Below, one piece after another: positions 1 to 10,015 of a stretch of DNA of 64,000 nt. This DNA is from an uncultured Desulfobacter sp. (GTDB lineage: Bacteria > Desulfobacterota > Desulfobacteria > Desulfobacterales > Desulfobacteraceae): the NCBI RefSeq assembly GCF_963666675.1, contig NZ_OY762929.1, positions 3,970,001 through 4,034,000 on the forward strand. The letters run 5' to 3'. Every line of letters begins with the position of its first letter. Position 1 is the first letter of the stretch. The notes under the pieces are model-generated. The model searched no databases and was not told the origin of the DNA. It worked only from the letters and a program-made list of their open reading frames with translations. Both the position numbers and the translations under genes were made by a program.

Positions 1-998
<998 letters not shown>

Positions 999-1164
999 TA
1001 ATCCTTTACTAAAACTTTTTAAGGTCTATACTTAAAGCCGTTAAGCCTTGAGCACATTGTTATTGACCCGCTCTTTTCTTTTTCACTGACCAATTTTCAA
1101 AGATCAAAACAAGTTCTTTGGATAGGATGAACTGTATTTTCACACTCCCCAAAATAACTTAGCT
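999..1164 (-). other. 16S rRNA leader region
   Basis: This is the stretch between the predicted rrn start site and the mature 16S 5' end. It has no gene. At 1091-1105 the minus strand reads GATCTTTGAAAATTG, a boxA-like motif of the type placed in rRNA leaders for antitermination. The role is inferred from position and motif only. Confidence 0.5.
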
Positions 1165-1193
1165 AATATATATGAACATTCCCGTTTTGTCAA
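1165..1193 (-). promoter_or_regulatory. rRNA operon promoter (sigma-70 type)
   Basis: On the minus strand a perfect -35 TTGACA (1188-1193) is followed after exactly 17 bases by TATATT (1165-1170). It lies about 165 bases upstream of the 16S 5' end. Hexamers and spacing are near consensus, as expected for a strong rRNA promoter. Confidence 0.8.
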
Positions 1194-1301
1194 ATATTTT
1201 TTTATTTTTAACTCTACCTTAATATGAACCTGCGGACTGACGTTCCGCCAATGGTGACTCCCCTTAATTCAGGGACTGCTTCACGAACATCTGTAATTAA
1301 A

Positions 1302-1330
1302 ACTGCCATGTCGAAAACCGACATGGCAGT
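1302..1330 (-). terminator. Probable intrinsic terminator after comEA-like gene
   Basis: A perfect 12-bp stem (ACTGCCATGTCG / CGACATGGCAGT) closes a 5-base loop. On the minus strand it lies about 90 bases past the ComEA stop and is followed by TTTAATTA, a weak T tract. It would insulate the rRNA promoter from upstream readthrough. Confidence 0.6.
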
Positions 1331-1421
1331 CAATAGCAATGCGTATATATAAGGGGCTACACAAATAAAGGGCTGGCCTGGGATTCCAGATTTAGCGCTA
1401 TTTAATTGTTACCCTGACGTG

Positions 1422-1700
1422 TCATTCGTCCGTCACACTAATTAAATGTTTGTTGGCTTCAAAAATTTTAGTACCAATGCCCTTTACGTTTACGATATCC
1501 TCTATGGTTTGGAACGGTGTAACTTCACGGTACTCAATGATTCTTTGGGCAATTGCTTCTCCCACGCCCTTCATCGTCATAAGCTGTTCTTTGGACGCCG
1601 TGTTGATATTAATCTTCCCTTGCCCCATGACCGGTGTCATATATATGACAGCCATCATGCATACCAATATTGCCGCGATTTTTTTGGATCTTGTTTTCAT
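1422..1700 (-). CDS. ComEA-like helix-hairpin-helix DNA-binding protein
   Basis: A 92-residue secreted protein. Residues 1-27 are a signal peptide (basic KTRSKK, then a hydrophobic stretch ending PVMGQG). The remainder is one ComEA-type domain with two helix-hairpin-helix repeats: INTASKEQLMTMKGVGEAIA and a second around VNVKGIGTKI. In the family this domain binds double-stranded DNA non-specifically in the periplasm or at the membrane, as in DNA uptake; short stand-alone versions are common and many have no proven competence role. The start is supported by AAAAAGGAG just upstream of ATG. No other competence gene is adjacent, so a transformation role is not shown. Confidence 0.85.
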   Translation of the reverse strand: MKTRSKKIAAILVCMMAVIYMTPVMGQGKININTASKEQLMTMKGVGEAIAQRIIEYREVTPFQTIEDIVNVKGIGTKIFEANKHLISVTDE

Positions 1701-1921
1701 AGATTCTCCTTTTTGTCAGTTTTGATTAATTTTCCCGGCACCCTTTGTCTTTAGAAGCGTTAGATTCAGGAGCAGTTACAGAAAAGAATTCAGTCCAAAA
1801 CAAAGAAGATCGAAACAGGAAGAAAATGAATAAACGACATAAATCATTGAATAGGGAACTTATCTTCTCTTTTAATGAAAATATGATAGAAAATCAATAA
1901 ATTTTTTCACACATCATGGTT

Positions 1922-3208
1922 TCATCTTTTTAATCCCAAACATCTTGATAGGGCACTTCTGGCGTGGTCATCCCCATGAACCAAACGAATCTCTTTGGGC
2001 GGTACCTCCATGGATTCCACCCAGTCAATCAGGGTCGCCTGATCCGCATGGGCGGAGTAGCCAGACAGATTATGTACCCTGGCGTGGACCGGCACCTTTC
2101 CGTCAATAATTCGTCGCCCTAAAGTTCCCTTGGCCTGATACCCCACAAAAAAGATGTCATTTTTTGGATTTTTCAAACCGAACTCAATATGATCCATGAT
2201 TCGGCCGCCAGTGCACATACCGCTGCCGGCAATTATAATCCCGGGTCCTTGAAACGCCATTAACCGCCGGTGGTCCCGGAACCGTTCCACGGAATAAAGG
2301 TGTTTGAAATTAAACGGATGGTCGCCCCGAATTCTAAGCGCTTTTGCTTCCAGATCCCAGAACTGCTCCATTTTGGAATAAATTTCTGTGATCTCAAGAC
2401 CCAGCGGCGAATCAATAAATACCGGCACCCGGACACCTATCCTGTCCAATTCATAGATCAATTCCTGGGTCCGCCCCAATGAAAACGCCGGAATATAAAT
2501 GAGTCCTCCGTCAGCCAACGCATTTTCAATGCAACGCTCAAGCATCTCAATTCGCTGTGCCCTGCTTTCATGGTTCCTGTCCCCATAGGTCGATTCAAGA
2601 ATTAATAAATCACATGATTCCGGCTTTTCCGGGTCAGGTAGAATCGGCGTATTCCTGCACCCGAGGTCGCCTGAAAAAATCACCCGATAATCACTTTCGT
2701 CTTCATCCTGGGGAAAACTAAAGCGAATAAAACAGGACCCAAGAATATGCCCGGCATTGCCCAAACGAAAACGAATCCCCCTTTTGAGACTAAACTCCTG
2801 CCCATATTCAAAACCCCAGGACAATTCATTGATCTTCTGCTCAAGCTTTTGGTTCTGTTGCTTACCCCTCCCGGTAAAAGAAAGCGCATCCCGGAACATG
2901 GGTCCCAGCAATGCCTTGGTTGGCTCAGTGCAGATAATCTCACCGTCAAATCCAGCCTCGATTAAATCCGGCACCCGACCGATATGGTCAATGTGAGCAT
3001 GTGTCAAAAACAAATAATCTATATTTTCCGGCTTAACCGGAAAGGACGTAAACGGCAGTTCCGGATCACGGCCCTGGGCCTTACCGCAGTCCACAAGGAT
3101 ATTCACATTCTTGTTTCCTGGGAATCTTACCAGATGACAGGACCCGGTCACGCATCTTTCGGCCCCAAGGTAGTCAATTTTAACCTGACCCGCTTTTTTA
3201 TTATTCAT
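1922..3208 (-). CDS. MBL-fold beta-CASP RNase-like protein
   Basis: A 428-residue metallo-beta-lactamase/beta-CASP protein of the CPSF73/YSH1-like group. The zinc motif HAHIDH sits near residue 70, followed by GHILGS, SGDLG and the beta-CASP segment with SGMCTGGR and SGYSAHADQ. The family includes RNA endo- and exonucleases that process mRNA and tRNA ends, usually cytoplasmic. Its ATG overlaps the stop of the preceding dehydratase gene (ATGA), implying translational coupling to the polysaccharide genes. That pairing is unexpected and may be only operon hitchhiking. The exact RNA target cannot be read from sequence. Confidence 0.88.
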   Translation of the reverse strand: MNNKKAGQVKIDYLGAERCVTGSCHLVRFPGNKNVNILVDCGKAQGRDPELPFTSFPVKPENIDYLFLTHAHIDHIGRVPDLIEAGFDGEIICTEPTKALLGPMFRDALSFTGRGKQQNQKLEQKINELSWGFEYGQEFSLKRGIRFRLGNAGHILGSCFIRFSFPQDEDESDYRVIFSGDLGCRNTPILPDPEKPESCDLLILESTYGDRNHESRAQRIEMLERCIENALADGGLIYIPAFSLGRTQELIYELDRIGVRVPVFIDSPLGLEITEIYSKMEQFWDLEAKALRIRGDHPFNFKHLYSVERFRDHRRLMAFQGPGIIIAGSGMCTGGRIMDHIEFGLKNPKNDIFFVGYQAKGTLGRRIIDGKVPVHARVHNLSGYSAHADQATLIDWVESMEVPPKEIRLVHGDDHARSALSRCLGLKR

Positions 3209-5103
3209 GCAACGTTTTCATTAGGCCTGTATTCCGGTATCATTTCCATCATAAGGCGCCTAATTGCCTGCCCATCTCTAACCTTGGCCATAGCCTTCAA
3301 CTGATCAAGTTTTCCGTTCAAAACCGCCATATTCACGCAGTTGGTATTCAGTACCATAATTTTTTTATGATCAGTGGAAACCACGTTCTCCAAATCCGTC
3401 ATCAACTCTTCATAAAGTTTTTCACCAGGCCGCAATCCGGTATACTCAATTTTTATGTCCTTATCCGGCTCAAACCCTGAAAGCCTGATCAGATCCCTTG
3501 CCATATTATCAATCTTAACCGGCTCTCCCATCTCAAGAATAAAAATCTCTCCGCCTTTTCCCATGGCACCAGCCTGAAGAATGAGCTGACACGCTTCTGG
3601 GATCAGCATAAAATACCTTATTATATCAGGATGCGTTACAGTAACAGGCCCCCCATCCTCAATCTGCTTTTTAAATAAGGGGATCACACTGCCAACACTG
3701 CCAATAACATTCCCGAACCTAACGGTTATAAAGGAGGTTTTACAGTCTGCAATGCAGCTGCCCTCCTGAATCAACAACTCCGAAATCCGCTTGCTTGTTC
3801 CCATAACATTTGTGGGGTTCACCGCCTTGTCTGTGGAGACAAAAACAAACTTATCGCATTTGAATGCTCGGGTAACTTCTATCAAATTTTTAGTGCCGAA
3901 AACATTATTTTCCACAGCCTTCCACGGATGCCCCTCAAGCATAGGCACATGTTTATACGCTGCCGCATGAAAAACAATATCCGGCTGAAGCAGATGAAAC
4001 ACCTTATAAAGCTCCTTCTTATCCTGAATATCACCCAGAACAGGAACAACCTCAACAGTCTGAAAAGTTTTTTTCAATTCAAGATCAATCTCATAAAGAG
4101 CACTCTCTGCCCTTTCGAAAAGAATGATTTTTTCAGGAGAATACCTACAGATCTGCCGACAAAGGCCGGTTCCTATAGACCCACCGGCACCGGTAACCAA
4201 CACCCGTCGACCACCAAGGTATTGGCCGATCTGTTTCTGATCCAGTTTTACCGGCTCACGCCCCAAAAGGTCCCTGTATTCAACCTTACGAATTGAAGTG
4301 ACATCAATCTTTCCGTTGATCAATTCACCCAAATTTGGAATTGTCTTAAAATTCACATTAGCCTTCTTGCACAAATTTACAATATGCCTCATCCGAGCTG
4401 CGCTCAAGGTTGGAATGGCAATAATGACATCCTCGGCACCGGTTGATTTTACGGTCTGACCCAACCGTTCAATCTCATTCAAAACCGGTACCCCATGTAT
4501 CTTTCTACCGATCTTTGCCCAATCATCATCCAAAAAGCCTAAAACACGAGATTTTACAGAAGGATTCTCATTGAACTCTCTGCATACTTTTTGGCCATAA
4601 TCCCCAGCGCCTATAATTAGAGCACACCTTCCTTTGCCAGCATTCTTCCGGAATATTTTAAGAAGGGTAAGCTTCAGATCCTGAAGTGTAATTTTTCCCG
4701 TAAATTCTTCAAAGCATAAACGCACGAATAACCGTAAACCAGCAATAAACATTACCGTTAAACACCAATCTATAACAAATACCGACCTGGAAATATGTTC
4801 AAATCGAGTCAAAAATAAAACAAAAGCTATTAAAATAAACGTCGAAAAAATTGAAGCTTTTATAATGTTGATTAAATCACTAAGACTCGTATACCGCCAC
4901 ATCCCCCTATATAGATCAAACAAATAAAAAATTAAAATTTTACACCCCAAGACATAAGGAAAAAGGTACAAAAAGCTAATATTAAACCATTGCTCTATAG
5001 TAAAGTCGTAACGAATTAAATGCGCACAATAAAATGATGCGCACAATAAGATAATATCAAGCAATAGAACGATAAATAAATTTTTTGATACCCTAAGTTC
5101 CAT
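3205..5103 (-). CDS. Membrane nucleotide-sugar 4,6-dehydratase (WbpM/FlaA1/CapD family)
   Basis: A 632-residue inner-membrane enzyme with four predicted N-terminal helices (residues about 8-120). A first Rossmann-like domain follows (LIIGAGDYGQKV, about 160-290), then the catalytic SDR domain beginning GAGGSIGTGLCRQ near residue 305. STDKAVNPTNVMGTSKR matches the family's S-D-K variant of the SDR triad. Relatives convert UDP-GlcNAc to 4-keto-6-deoxy sugars for O-antigen, capsule or protein glycan. Full length for the group. It sits between a phosphoglycosyl transferase and a beta-CASP RNase; the gap to the upstream transferase gene is 17 bases. The substrate is inferred from the family. Confidence 0.92.
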   Translation of the reverse strand: MELRVSKNLFIVLLLDIILLCASFYCAHLIRYDFTIEQWFNISFLYLFPYVLGCKILIFYLFDLYRGMWRYTSLSDLINIIKASIFSTFILIAFVLFLTRFEHISRSVFVIDWCLTVMFIAGLRLFVRLCFEEFTGKITLQDLKLTLLKIFRKNAGKGRCALIIGAGDYGQKVCREFNENPSVKSRVLGFLDDDWAKIGRKIHGVPVLNEIERLGQTVKSTGAEDVIIAIPTLSAARMRHIVNLCKKANVNFKTIPNLGELINGKIDVTSIRKVEYRDLLGREPVKLDQKQIGQYLGGRRVLVTGAGGSIGTGLCRQICRYSPEKIILFERAESALYEIDLELKKTFQTVEVVPVLGDIQDKKELYKVFHLLQPDIVFHAAAYKHVPMLEGHPWKAVENNVFGTKNLIEVTRAFKCDKFVFVSTDKAVNPTNVMGTSKRISELLIQEGSCIADCKTSFITVRFGNVIGSVGSVIPLFKKQIEDGGPVTVTHPDIIRYFMLIPEACQLILQAGAMGKGGEIFILEMGEPVKIDNMARDLIRLSGFEPDKDIKIEYTGLRPGEKLYEELMTDLENVVSTDHKKIMVLNTNCVNMAVLNGKLDQLKAMAKVRDGQAIRRLMMEMIPEYRPNENVA

Positions 5104-5120
5104 TCACGACCCCAATGAAT

Positions 5121-5669
5121 TTACTTTTTCACCCTATCTCCAGAACCCTTACCAATAATTGTCTGCAGGATATACATAAAATATTTTTCTTCAGACAGTT
5201 GCCGAATCATCTTTGCATCAGTTTTCGCAAGCAGTTCAGGGTTTGACATGTCAATCTCATTCACCTGTGCTAATCCAGTAATTCCAGGCCGCACATCAAA
5301 AACATTTCGCGCCTCTCTTTCCTTAATGAGCTGCCTTTGATTAAACAAACAAGGACGGGGACCAACCAGACTCATCTCCCCTTTCAAGACATTCCACAAT
5401 TGCGGTAATTCATCTAACTTCGTTTTTCTTAAAAATCGCCCGAACTTTGTCACAGATGAAGATGAAACCAGGTGAGTAGCCACAAAAGCAGTAGCGAGTT
5501 TCATAGTACGAAACTTGACTAAAACAAATGGTTTTTTCTGGCGCCCTACACGTTCTTGAAAAAAAAGCGGATATCCCGTATCAAACCAACCGAGTATCAC
5601 AATCACAATAAAAATCGGCAGACAAATGATTAGACCACAGACCGAAAATAGAATATCAAAACACCGCAT
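5121..5669 (-). CDS. Polyprenyl-phosphate phosphoglycosyl transferase (PglC/WcaJ-C type sugar transferase)
   Basis: About 182 residues, the size of small monotopic PglC-like enzymes. The chain opens MRCFDILFSVCGLIICLPIF, the typical re-entrant membrane helix, then FFQERVGRQ, VKFRTMK, LDELPQLWNVLKGEMSLVGPRP and RPGITGLAQV. These enzymes load a sugar-1-phosphate onto undecaprenyl phosphate, the first step of glycan assembly. The start at 5669 has AAGGAG 15 bases upstream and begins 10 bases after the epimerase stop. An upstream in-frame ATG at 5702 (MLKKKEC) would overlap the epimerase and has no ribosome site. Confidence 0.88.
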   Translation of the reverse strand: MRCFDILFSVCGLIICLPIFIVIVILGWFDTGYPLFFQERVGRQKKPFVLVKFRTMKLATAFVATHLVSSSSVTKFGRFLRKTKLDELPQLWNVLKGEMSLVGPRPCLFNQRQLIKEREARNVFDVRPGITGLAQVNEIDMSNPELLAKTDAKMIRQLSEEKYFMYILQTIIGKGSGDRVKK

Positions 5670-5679
5670 AAAGCAATAG

Positions 5680-6654
5680 CTACACTCCTTTTTCTTTAAC
5701 ATTTTTTTTGATACATCTTGCCAACTCTTTTTCAACAGAAACTTTAGGTCTCCAGCCAAGCAGGCACCTTGCTTTATTAATATCCACCTGAAGAGACCCA
5801 AACAAACGCTGTGAAATCGCTTTTTTCCCAAATAACTTACCGACAACTTTTAAAAAATGTGATGAGACAGAAAACATTCGTGAAGGTCTTCCCATGGCTT
5901 TAGCAACAAGCTTTAACAATTCTGAGGTAGAAAGATCATTTCCATCAGAGACAAAGAACGTCTGATTCGCTGCAGCAGGGTGTTCAACACAGGTTACGAT
6001 GAAATCAATCAGATTTTGCAGCCCAACCAGAGAGCGTTTATTATCAATCCCACCTAAAGGAAAAGGGAAACCTATTTCCACCAGCCTCATTAAACTGACA
6101 AAATTACCCTTAACGCCAGGCCCATAGACTAGAGGCGAACGAATAACGACAACCTCCAGTCCAGTTTTTAAGGATATTTCATTTAATCCTTCCTCAGCTT
6201 CTAATTTAGATCTACCATAAGCGTCTTCTGGCTGTGGTAGATTTATCTCAACAAATGGCTGCCCTTTCTGTGTTTGTCCACCATTAACTTTGACTGTACT
6301 CAAAAAAACAAATCTTTTGACACCATGTTCAGCCGCTTGCCGTGCAAGATTTAATGTTCCGCCAACATTAACTGCTTTCATCTCCTCTTTTTCGGCAGAG
6401 GAGACTATTTTACCACTACTGGTTTTGCCCGCAAGATGAATAACAGCATCAAGCTCCCCAAGGTTTCTAAATAGCCCAATATCATTTAAGCTCTGAATTT
6501 CAATTTTTTCGACCGATTGAGGAACCGGAAAATCATTTTTACGAACAACGCCATATACAGAGGAATCATACAGAGAGGCAAGCTTAAGAAGTAATTGTGA
6601 TCCAACAAATCCTGATGAGCCAGTGACAAAAATTTTCATAGAGTTATCATCCAT
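5680..6654 (-). CDS. NAD-dependent sugar epimerase/dehydratase
   Basis: An extended SDR protein of 324 residues. The N terminus has the Rossmann motif TGSSGFVGSQ; the active site shows STVKVNGG and the YGRSK pair (YxxxK). SPLVYGPGVKGNF is typical of WbpV/GalE-like nucleotide-sugar epimerases placed beside PglC-type transferases. The substrate is unknown, probably UDP-HexNAc or its 4-keto form. ATG 6654 (MDDNSMKIF) and ATG 6639 (MKIF) are both possible, and neither has a convincing ribosome site. An IS5-type transposase remnant reads directly into this 5' end, so the native promoter and upstream neighbours may have been lost. Confidence 0.87.
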   Translation of the reverse strand: MDDNSMKIFVTGSSGFVGSQLLLKLASLYDSSVYGVVRKNDFPVPQSVEKIEIQSLNDIGLFRNLGELDAVIHLAGKTSSGKIVSSAEKEEMKAVNVGGTLNLARQAAEHGVKRFVFLSTVKVNGGQTQKGQPFVEINLPQPEDAYGRSKLEAEEGLNEISLKTGLEVVVIRSPLVYGPGVKGNFVSLMRLVEIGFPFPLGGIDNKRSLVGLQNLIDFIVTCVEHPAAANQTFFVSDGNDLSTSELLKLVAKAMGRPSRMFSVSSHFLKVVGKLFGKKAISQRLFGSLQVDINKARCLLGWRPKVSVEKELARCIKKNVKEKGV

Positions 6655-6657
6655 ATG

Positions 6658-6841
6658 ATCAAGTTAAAATTGCGTTCTTTATAGATGATTCTGTCATATT
6701 CACGGACTTTTTTTGATATAATTTGGGGAATGACAGGGATAATACCTTGCTTTTTAGGCTGTTTAATCAGTTTATTCGAGTCATAAGCTCTATCCATAAA
6801 TGCATATTTAGCCCGGACACCGTCAATGAGATATTGGGGAG
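6658..6841 (-). pseudogene. IS5-family transposase C-terminal remnant
   Basis: On the minus strand one frame reads LIDGVRAKYAFMDRAYDSNK, then a GIIPVIP segment, then KVREYDRIIYKERN. This is the typical C-terminal region of IS5-group transposases (D-x-AYDSN, then the Y-K-x-R motif leading to the catalytic Glu). The frame is closed upstream by TAG at 6843-6845 and lacks the N-terminal two thirds and the catalytic end, so it cannot be functional. It runs without a break into the start of the epimerase gene. Recognised from motif memory, not from a search. Confidence 0.7.
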
Positions 6842-7480
6842 GCTAAATTATGAACAGTCGATCAAATGTCAACAAAATATAGAATGCTCATCTCTATATC
6901 TCAAAACGTAGCTCCGCTCTGTCGGTTACTTTTTTAAGTACCGAGGAAATAAACACGAAGGCTAATAAATCACCTGCTAACTTCTATAAAAATCTTCTCT
7001 ATCAAATAAATATCTTGTAACTTACGCATAAATAGATTTCTAAGGTTCAAACTTGATCGTATAAGCTTTTAATCTGCGCTTTGCCTGGTCATTCTCCTAA
7101 AGCTTTTTTTAGGAACCAAGGATAGAATTGTAAACGCTATAAGTACGGATGACGTGATATGGTAAAGATGTAGTTTTTATTTGAAATTTTTTTAACCCGT
7201 TCCACACGCATCTGACTTTTTTCAAGAATAGCAGACACACAACAATTGACCTTTGCCAGACAGACGCCTGTTCATTGCACCAGTTTTATTTAAATAAGGC
7301 TTGCTTGGATCGTCTCCAAAAATGGACAGTTTATATATCTGAATTTCTCTATCCATTGACGAGATCTGTCATAAATTCTTATGGCAAATCAGAAGGAAGG
7401 TCAAGTTCTTTTTACGAAATATAGGAGGATCTTTTGCAATCCTTTAATGATTGTCAAAAGTTTCCTATTTAACGACAGTA
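6842..7480. other. AT-rich scar between mobile-element remnants, no intact gene
   Basis: No credible full gene was found. The strand facing the polysaccharide genes holds two short unrelated reading frames around 7225-7410: one of 43 codons starting at an ATG near 7356, containing FGDDPSKPYLNKTGAMNRR, and one containing IYDRSRQWIEKF. They look like debris of one or two broken genes, but I do not recognise them. The rest is low-complexity AT-rich sequence with stops in all frames. Confidence 0.5.
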
Positions 7481-7482
7481 TT

Positions 7483-7615
7483 AAAGGGTGTTGAAATCGA
7501 GGTCTTATTTTGACTATTATACACTGTAAAATCAATACGTTATCCAAAAACAAGGTTTTTTAAGAATAACCTGCTGATTTTATTACAAAAGAATTGGTCG
7601 ATTTCAACACCCTTT
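7483..7615. repeat. MITE-like element with 18-bp perfect terminal inverted repeats
   Basis: AAAGGGTGTTGAAATCGA at 7483-7500 is repeated exactly in inverse at 7598-7615, enclosing 97 bp of AT-rich non-coding sequence. Total 133 bp. Short size, perfect ends, no coding capacity and a position between two IS remnants fit a miniature inverted-repeat element or a solo pair of IS ends. No clear target duplication is visible (ATT / ATTAATA at the borders). Confidence 0.65.
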
Positions 7616-7688
7616 ATTAATATTATATTTTATTACAAGATCTTAACCATCCAAAGAGTAAATGATCAGTTTTACAGGAGTTTCGTGG

Positions 7689-9484
7689 TTAGACCCGCAT
7701 AATCCGGCGAAAGCCTTGTCTGGCGGGCGCAACTCAGGTTGCTGGCTGTAAGACCCCACCTTCATTAACATGATAGCCAAAGGCCGATAGGACTTCGGCC
7801 TGGGTCTTACTCGGCGTCTCAAGGCGCCTGGTCGGTTTTCTTGCCCCTTTAGGCAAAGTCAGAATAGAATGTAGATGCTTCATATCATCCATGACGTTCT
7901 CTGCTGTCCGTTCAATTCCGGCACTCTTTAGTTTTAATTCAATTCGACGCAGGTAAGCCATGGCGGCCACACATGTAAATAAATGACATTTGATTTTGCT
8001 GTCAGTCCAGTGCCGGATCGGCTGCACACCTACTAAGTCTTCATTCTTACTGAGACGGAAGCGGTCTTCAACTTGCCATCGGTCTAAACTTGCTTCAATA
8101 ATGTCTCTTGTCGCCCAATCCGTATTATCTGTGATGATAATATTTTTACCGAACATCAACTTTTTTTGCTTCACTATATATGGATCTTTTCGGAAGCTCA
8201 TGTTCAAGCCGTTTGCTGATGTTTCAAAATTCAGAGTGAATAAATCGGTGGCCATGTGAAGCCTTTGACACAACCGGATATATCTGGCTTGTACGTCCTC
8301 AGCTTTCTTCCAGTGAACTGCTCCTTCTTTAACCTTAGTTCTCATTGCGAGCAATTCCTGGCGGATCGTATCAAGTTTGCTCTCAAAGGTGTATGATTTT
8401 TTTCGGGCTGTCCTGGGGTTATAAGTTATGATAACGGTCCGCTCCTTACCCCAGTATTCTTTTTTGGTCCGATATGCCAATTGACACTCTTCCTGGCGCT
8501 CTTCATCAATCAGTCTTCTGTTGCGGGCAGTATCTGCAATTTCAAACCGGTCAAGTGAGGTAGCGGCAAGCTCCTGGGCAAAATAAGTGGAATATGTCGT
8601 AATAAAATGGACCCTGGAATGCTCGTCAATCCAGGTGTAATTCCCTTCAGAATTCATTCCTTTGTCAATAACGATTGTCAGCCGCTCTTTGGTGTTGTTC
8701 AGGTCGCATACCACCCTAAACATTTCTTCCATGATCGATTCAAAGTGCTTGCTATCATGAATATTGCCTGGGTAAATCGAATAAAATAAAGGGAGTCTGG
8801 TGTCTCGTGCAACCAAAAGGCCGAGGCCGATTTGTCTGAGATTATGTCTGCCTTCCTTGTTTTTACCCCTGCAGGCAATTTTTGACAAAGTTTGGCTTCC
8901 CATGAAGGTATAATAATCAGTGGTGTCAAATAGCAGACAATCAGACGAGGGCTTTTCGACCTGCCATAATCGTCCGAAGAACTTCGATATGATCGCGTTT
9001 AAGATTTTTTCATCAACTCGATCCCACTTGTCCCAGTATCGTTTGCATGAAAGTTCGTTTAGATCGACAGGGCGTATATGCTGGATCGCGGTTCTCTTAT
9101 ACCAATCCGATAATTTGTTTTTACTGACGGTCTCAATCATGCGATTCCAGACACAATAAAGGAAATATTCCCCTATTGAAGGTCCTTTTTCCCGATCTGC
9201 CGGTGGAATAATCTTATCAATCAGAGAGCAAAGATCAAAGTCTTTATCTGCTTGCTGGGCCAACCACAGTGCACCGAATTCTTCAGCCTTTAAAGTGGTT
9301 ATTTCCTGAGACTGGCCTTTTACAAGACTGGCTACCCGATCCGGTGAACCAATATAGGTTTGAGAAATAACCTTGGGCTTGCCGTTTACCCGGGCGATCT
9401 CCCTGACATACAGGTAGGGTCTTCCTTTTTTCTTCTTGATATGGAAATGTGCCATGATTCATAATATTTAGTAGGGTCTTACAT
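7689..9484 (-). mobile_element. IS1634-type insertion sequence
   Basis: Contains one intact transposase gene. Candidate ends are TTAGACCCGCAT at 7689 and, in inverse, TAAGACCCTACT ending at 9484; they share T-AGACCC and are otherwise imperfect. No target-site duplication is obvious, so the exact borders are uncertain by some bases. The right end abuts an IS66 remnant, which suggests insertion into or next to an older element. Confidence 0.6.
7734..9455 (-). CDS. IS1634-family transposase (IS4 superfamily, DDE type)
   Basis: A 573-residue protein opening MAHFHIKKKKGRPYLYVREI, the standard start of IS1634 transposases. DDE residues are visible in context: LLFDTTDYYTF (first Asp), LTIVIDKGMNSEGN (second Asp) and the insertion-domain Glu in DRWQVEDRFRLSK near residue 465. 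The frame is intact and full length, so the element may still be active. In the family the enzyme cuts and joins element ends. It lies on the minus strand between a MITE-like repeat and an IS66 remnant. Confidence 0.9.
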   Translation of the reverse strand: MAHFHIKKKKGRPYLYVREIARVNGKPKVISQTYIGSPDRVASLVKGQSQEITTLKAEEFGALWLAQQADKDFDLCSLIDKIIPPADREKGPSIGEYFLYCVWNRMIETVSKNKLSDWYKRTAIQHIRPVDLNELSCKRYWDKWDRVDEKILNAIISKFFGRLWQVEKPSSDCLLFDTTDYYTFMGSQTLSKIACRGKNKEGRHNLRQIGLGLLVARDTRLPLFYSIYPGNIHDSKHFESIMEEMFRVVCDLNNTKERLTIVIDKGMNSEGNYTWIDEHSRVHFITTYSTYFAQELAATSLDRFEIADTARNRRLIDEERQEECQLAYRTKKEYWGKERTVIITYNPRTARKKSYTFESKLDTIRQELLAMRTKVKEGAVHWKKAEDVQARYIRLCQRLHMATDLFTLNFETSANGLNMSFRKDPYIVKQKKLMFGKNIIITDNTDWATRDIIEASLDRWQVEDRFRLSKNEDLVGVQPIRHWTDSKIKCHLFTCVAAMAYLRRIELKLKSAGIERTAENVMDDMKHLHSILTLPKGARKPTRRLETPSKTQAEVLSAFGYHVNEGGVLQPAT

Positions 9485-9517
9485 GTCAAGAAGAAAACAA
9501 TAGAAAGACTGATTTGA

Positions 9518-9990
9518 TGGGGTTTTGAGCATAGAAAGGATGTGTGGCTTGAGGGGTACTACAGGAGGCAGGGTCGAAAAAGCTTGTCAATAAAGGGATT
9601 CGACGATTTCGAACGGTTTATCTCCGAAACTCCTGATAAAGAGCTGCTGGAAATCCCGCCAAAACCAAAAGGCAAACGTGGTAAAATGGCCAAGTCAGAT
9701 GCCCACAACCTTTGGGAAAGGCTGAAAGAACATGAAACTGCTGTTTTGCTGTTTGCCAAGGATCCATATGTTCCTTTCACCAATAACCGGGCAGAGCGTG
9801 ATCTTCGAATGGCAAAGGTTAAACAGAAAGTATCAGGGTGTTTTAGACACCAACGATATGCCGATGCTTATTGTCGGATTTCGAGTTATCTGCACAAACC
9901 ATGGCAAACAAAGGGGTGAATCCGCTGGTTGCCATTCAGCTGGCTTTGGCCAGCGAAGTTCCCGACGTCGATTCCGATTGGGGCGAGTAG
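9518..9990 (+). pseudogene. IS66-family transposase C-terminal remnant with frameshift
   Basis: The translation contains the conserved IS66 C terminus: EIPPKPKGKRGKMAKSDAHN, LLFAKDPYVPFTNNRAERDL and MAKVKQKVSGCFRH. After AYCRISSYL the frame changes: CACAAACCATGG reads out of frame, while removing one CA (near 9893-9896) restores the expected continuation TMANKGVNPLVAIQLALA through the stop at 9988-9990. The N-terminal part, including the first catalytic residues, is missing at the border with the IS1634 element. Dead remnant. Confidence 0.85.
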
Positions 9991-10015
9991 TTACAAAAAT
10001 TTTATTTTTGCGACA

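Noticed and set aside
6723..6911. 62-codon plus-strand frame
   Set aside because: It is antisense to the IS5-type transposase remnant and has no ribosome site.
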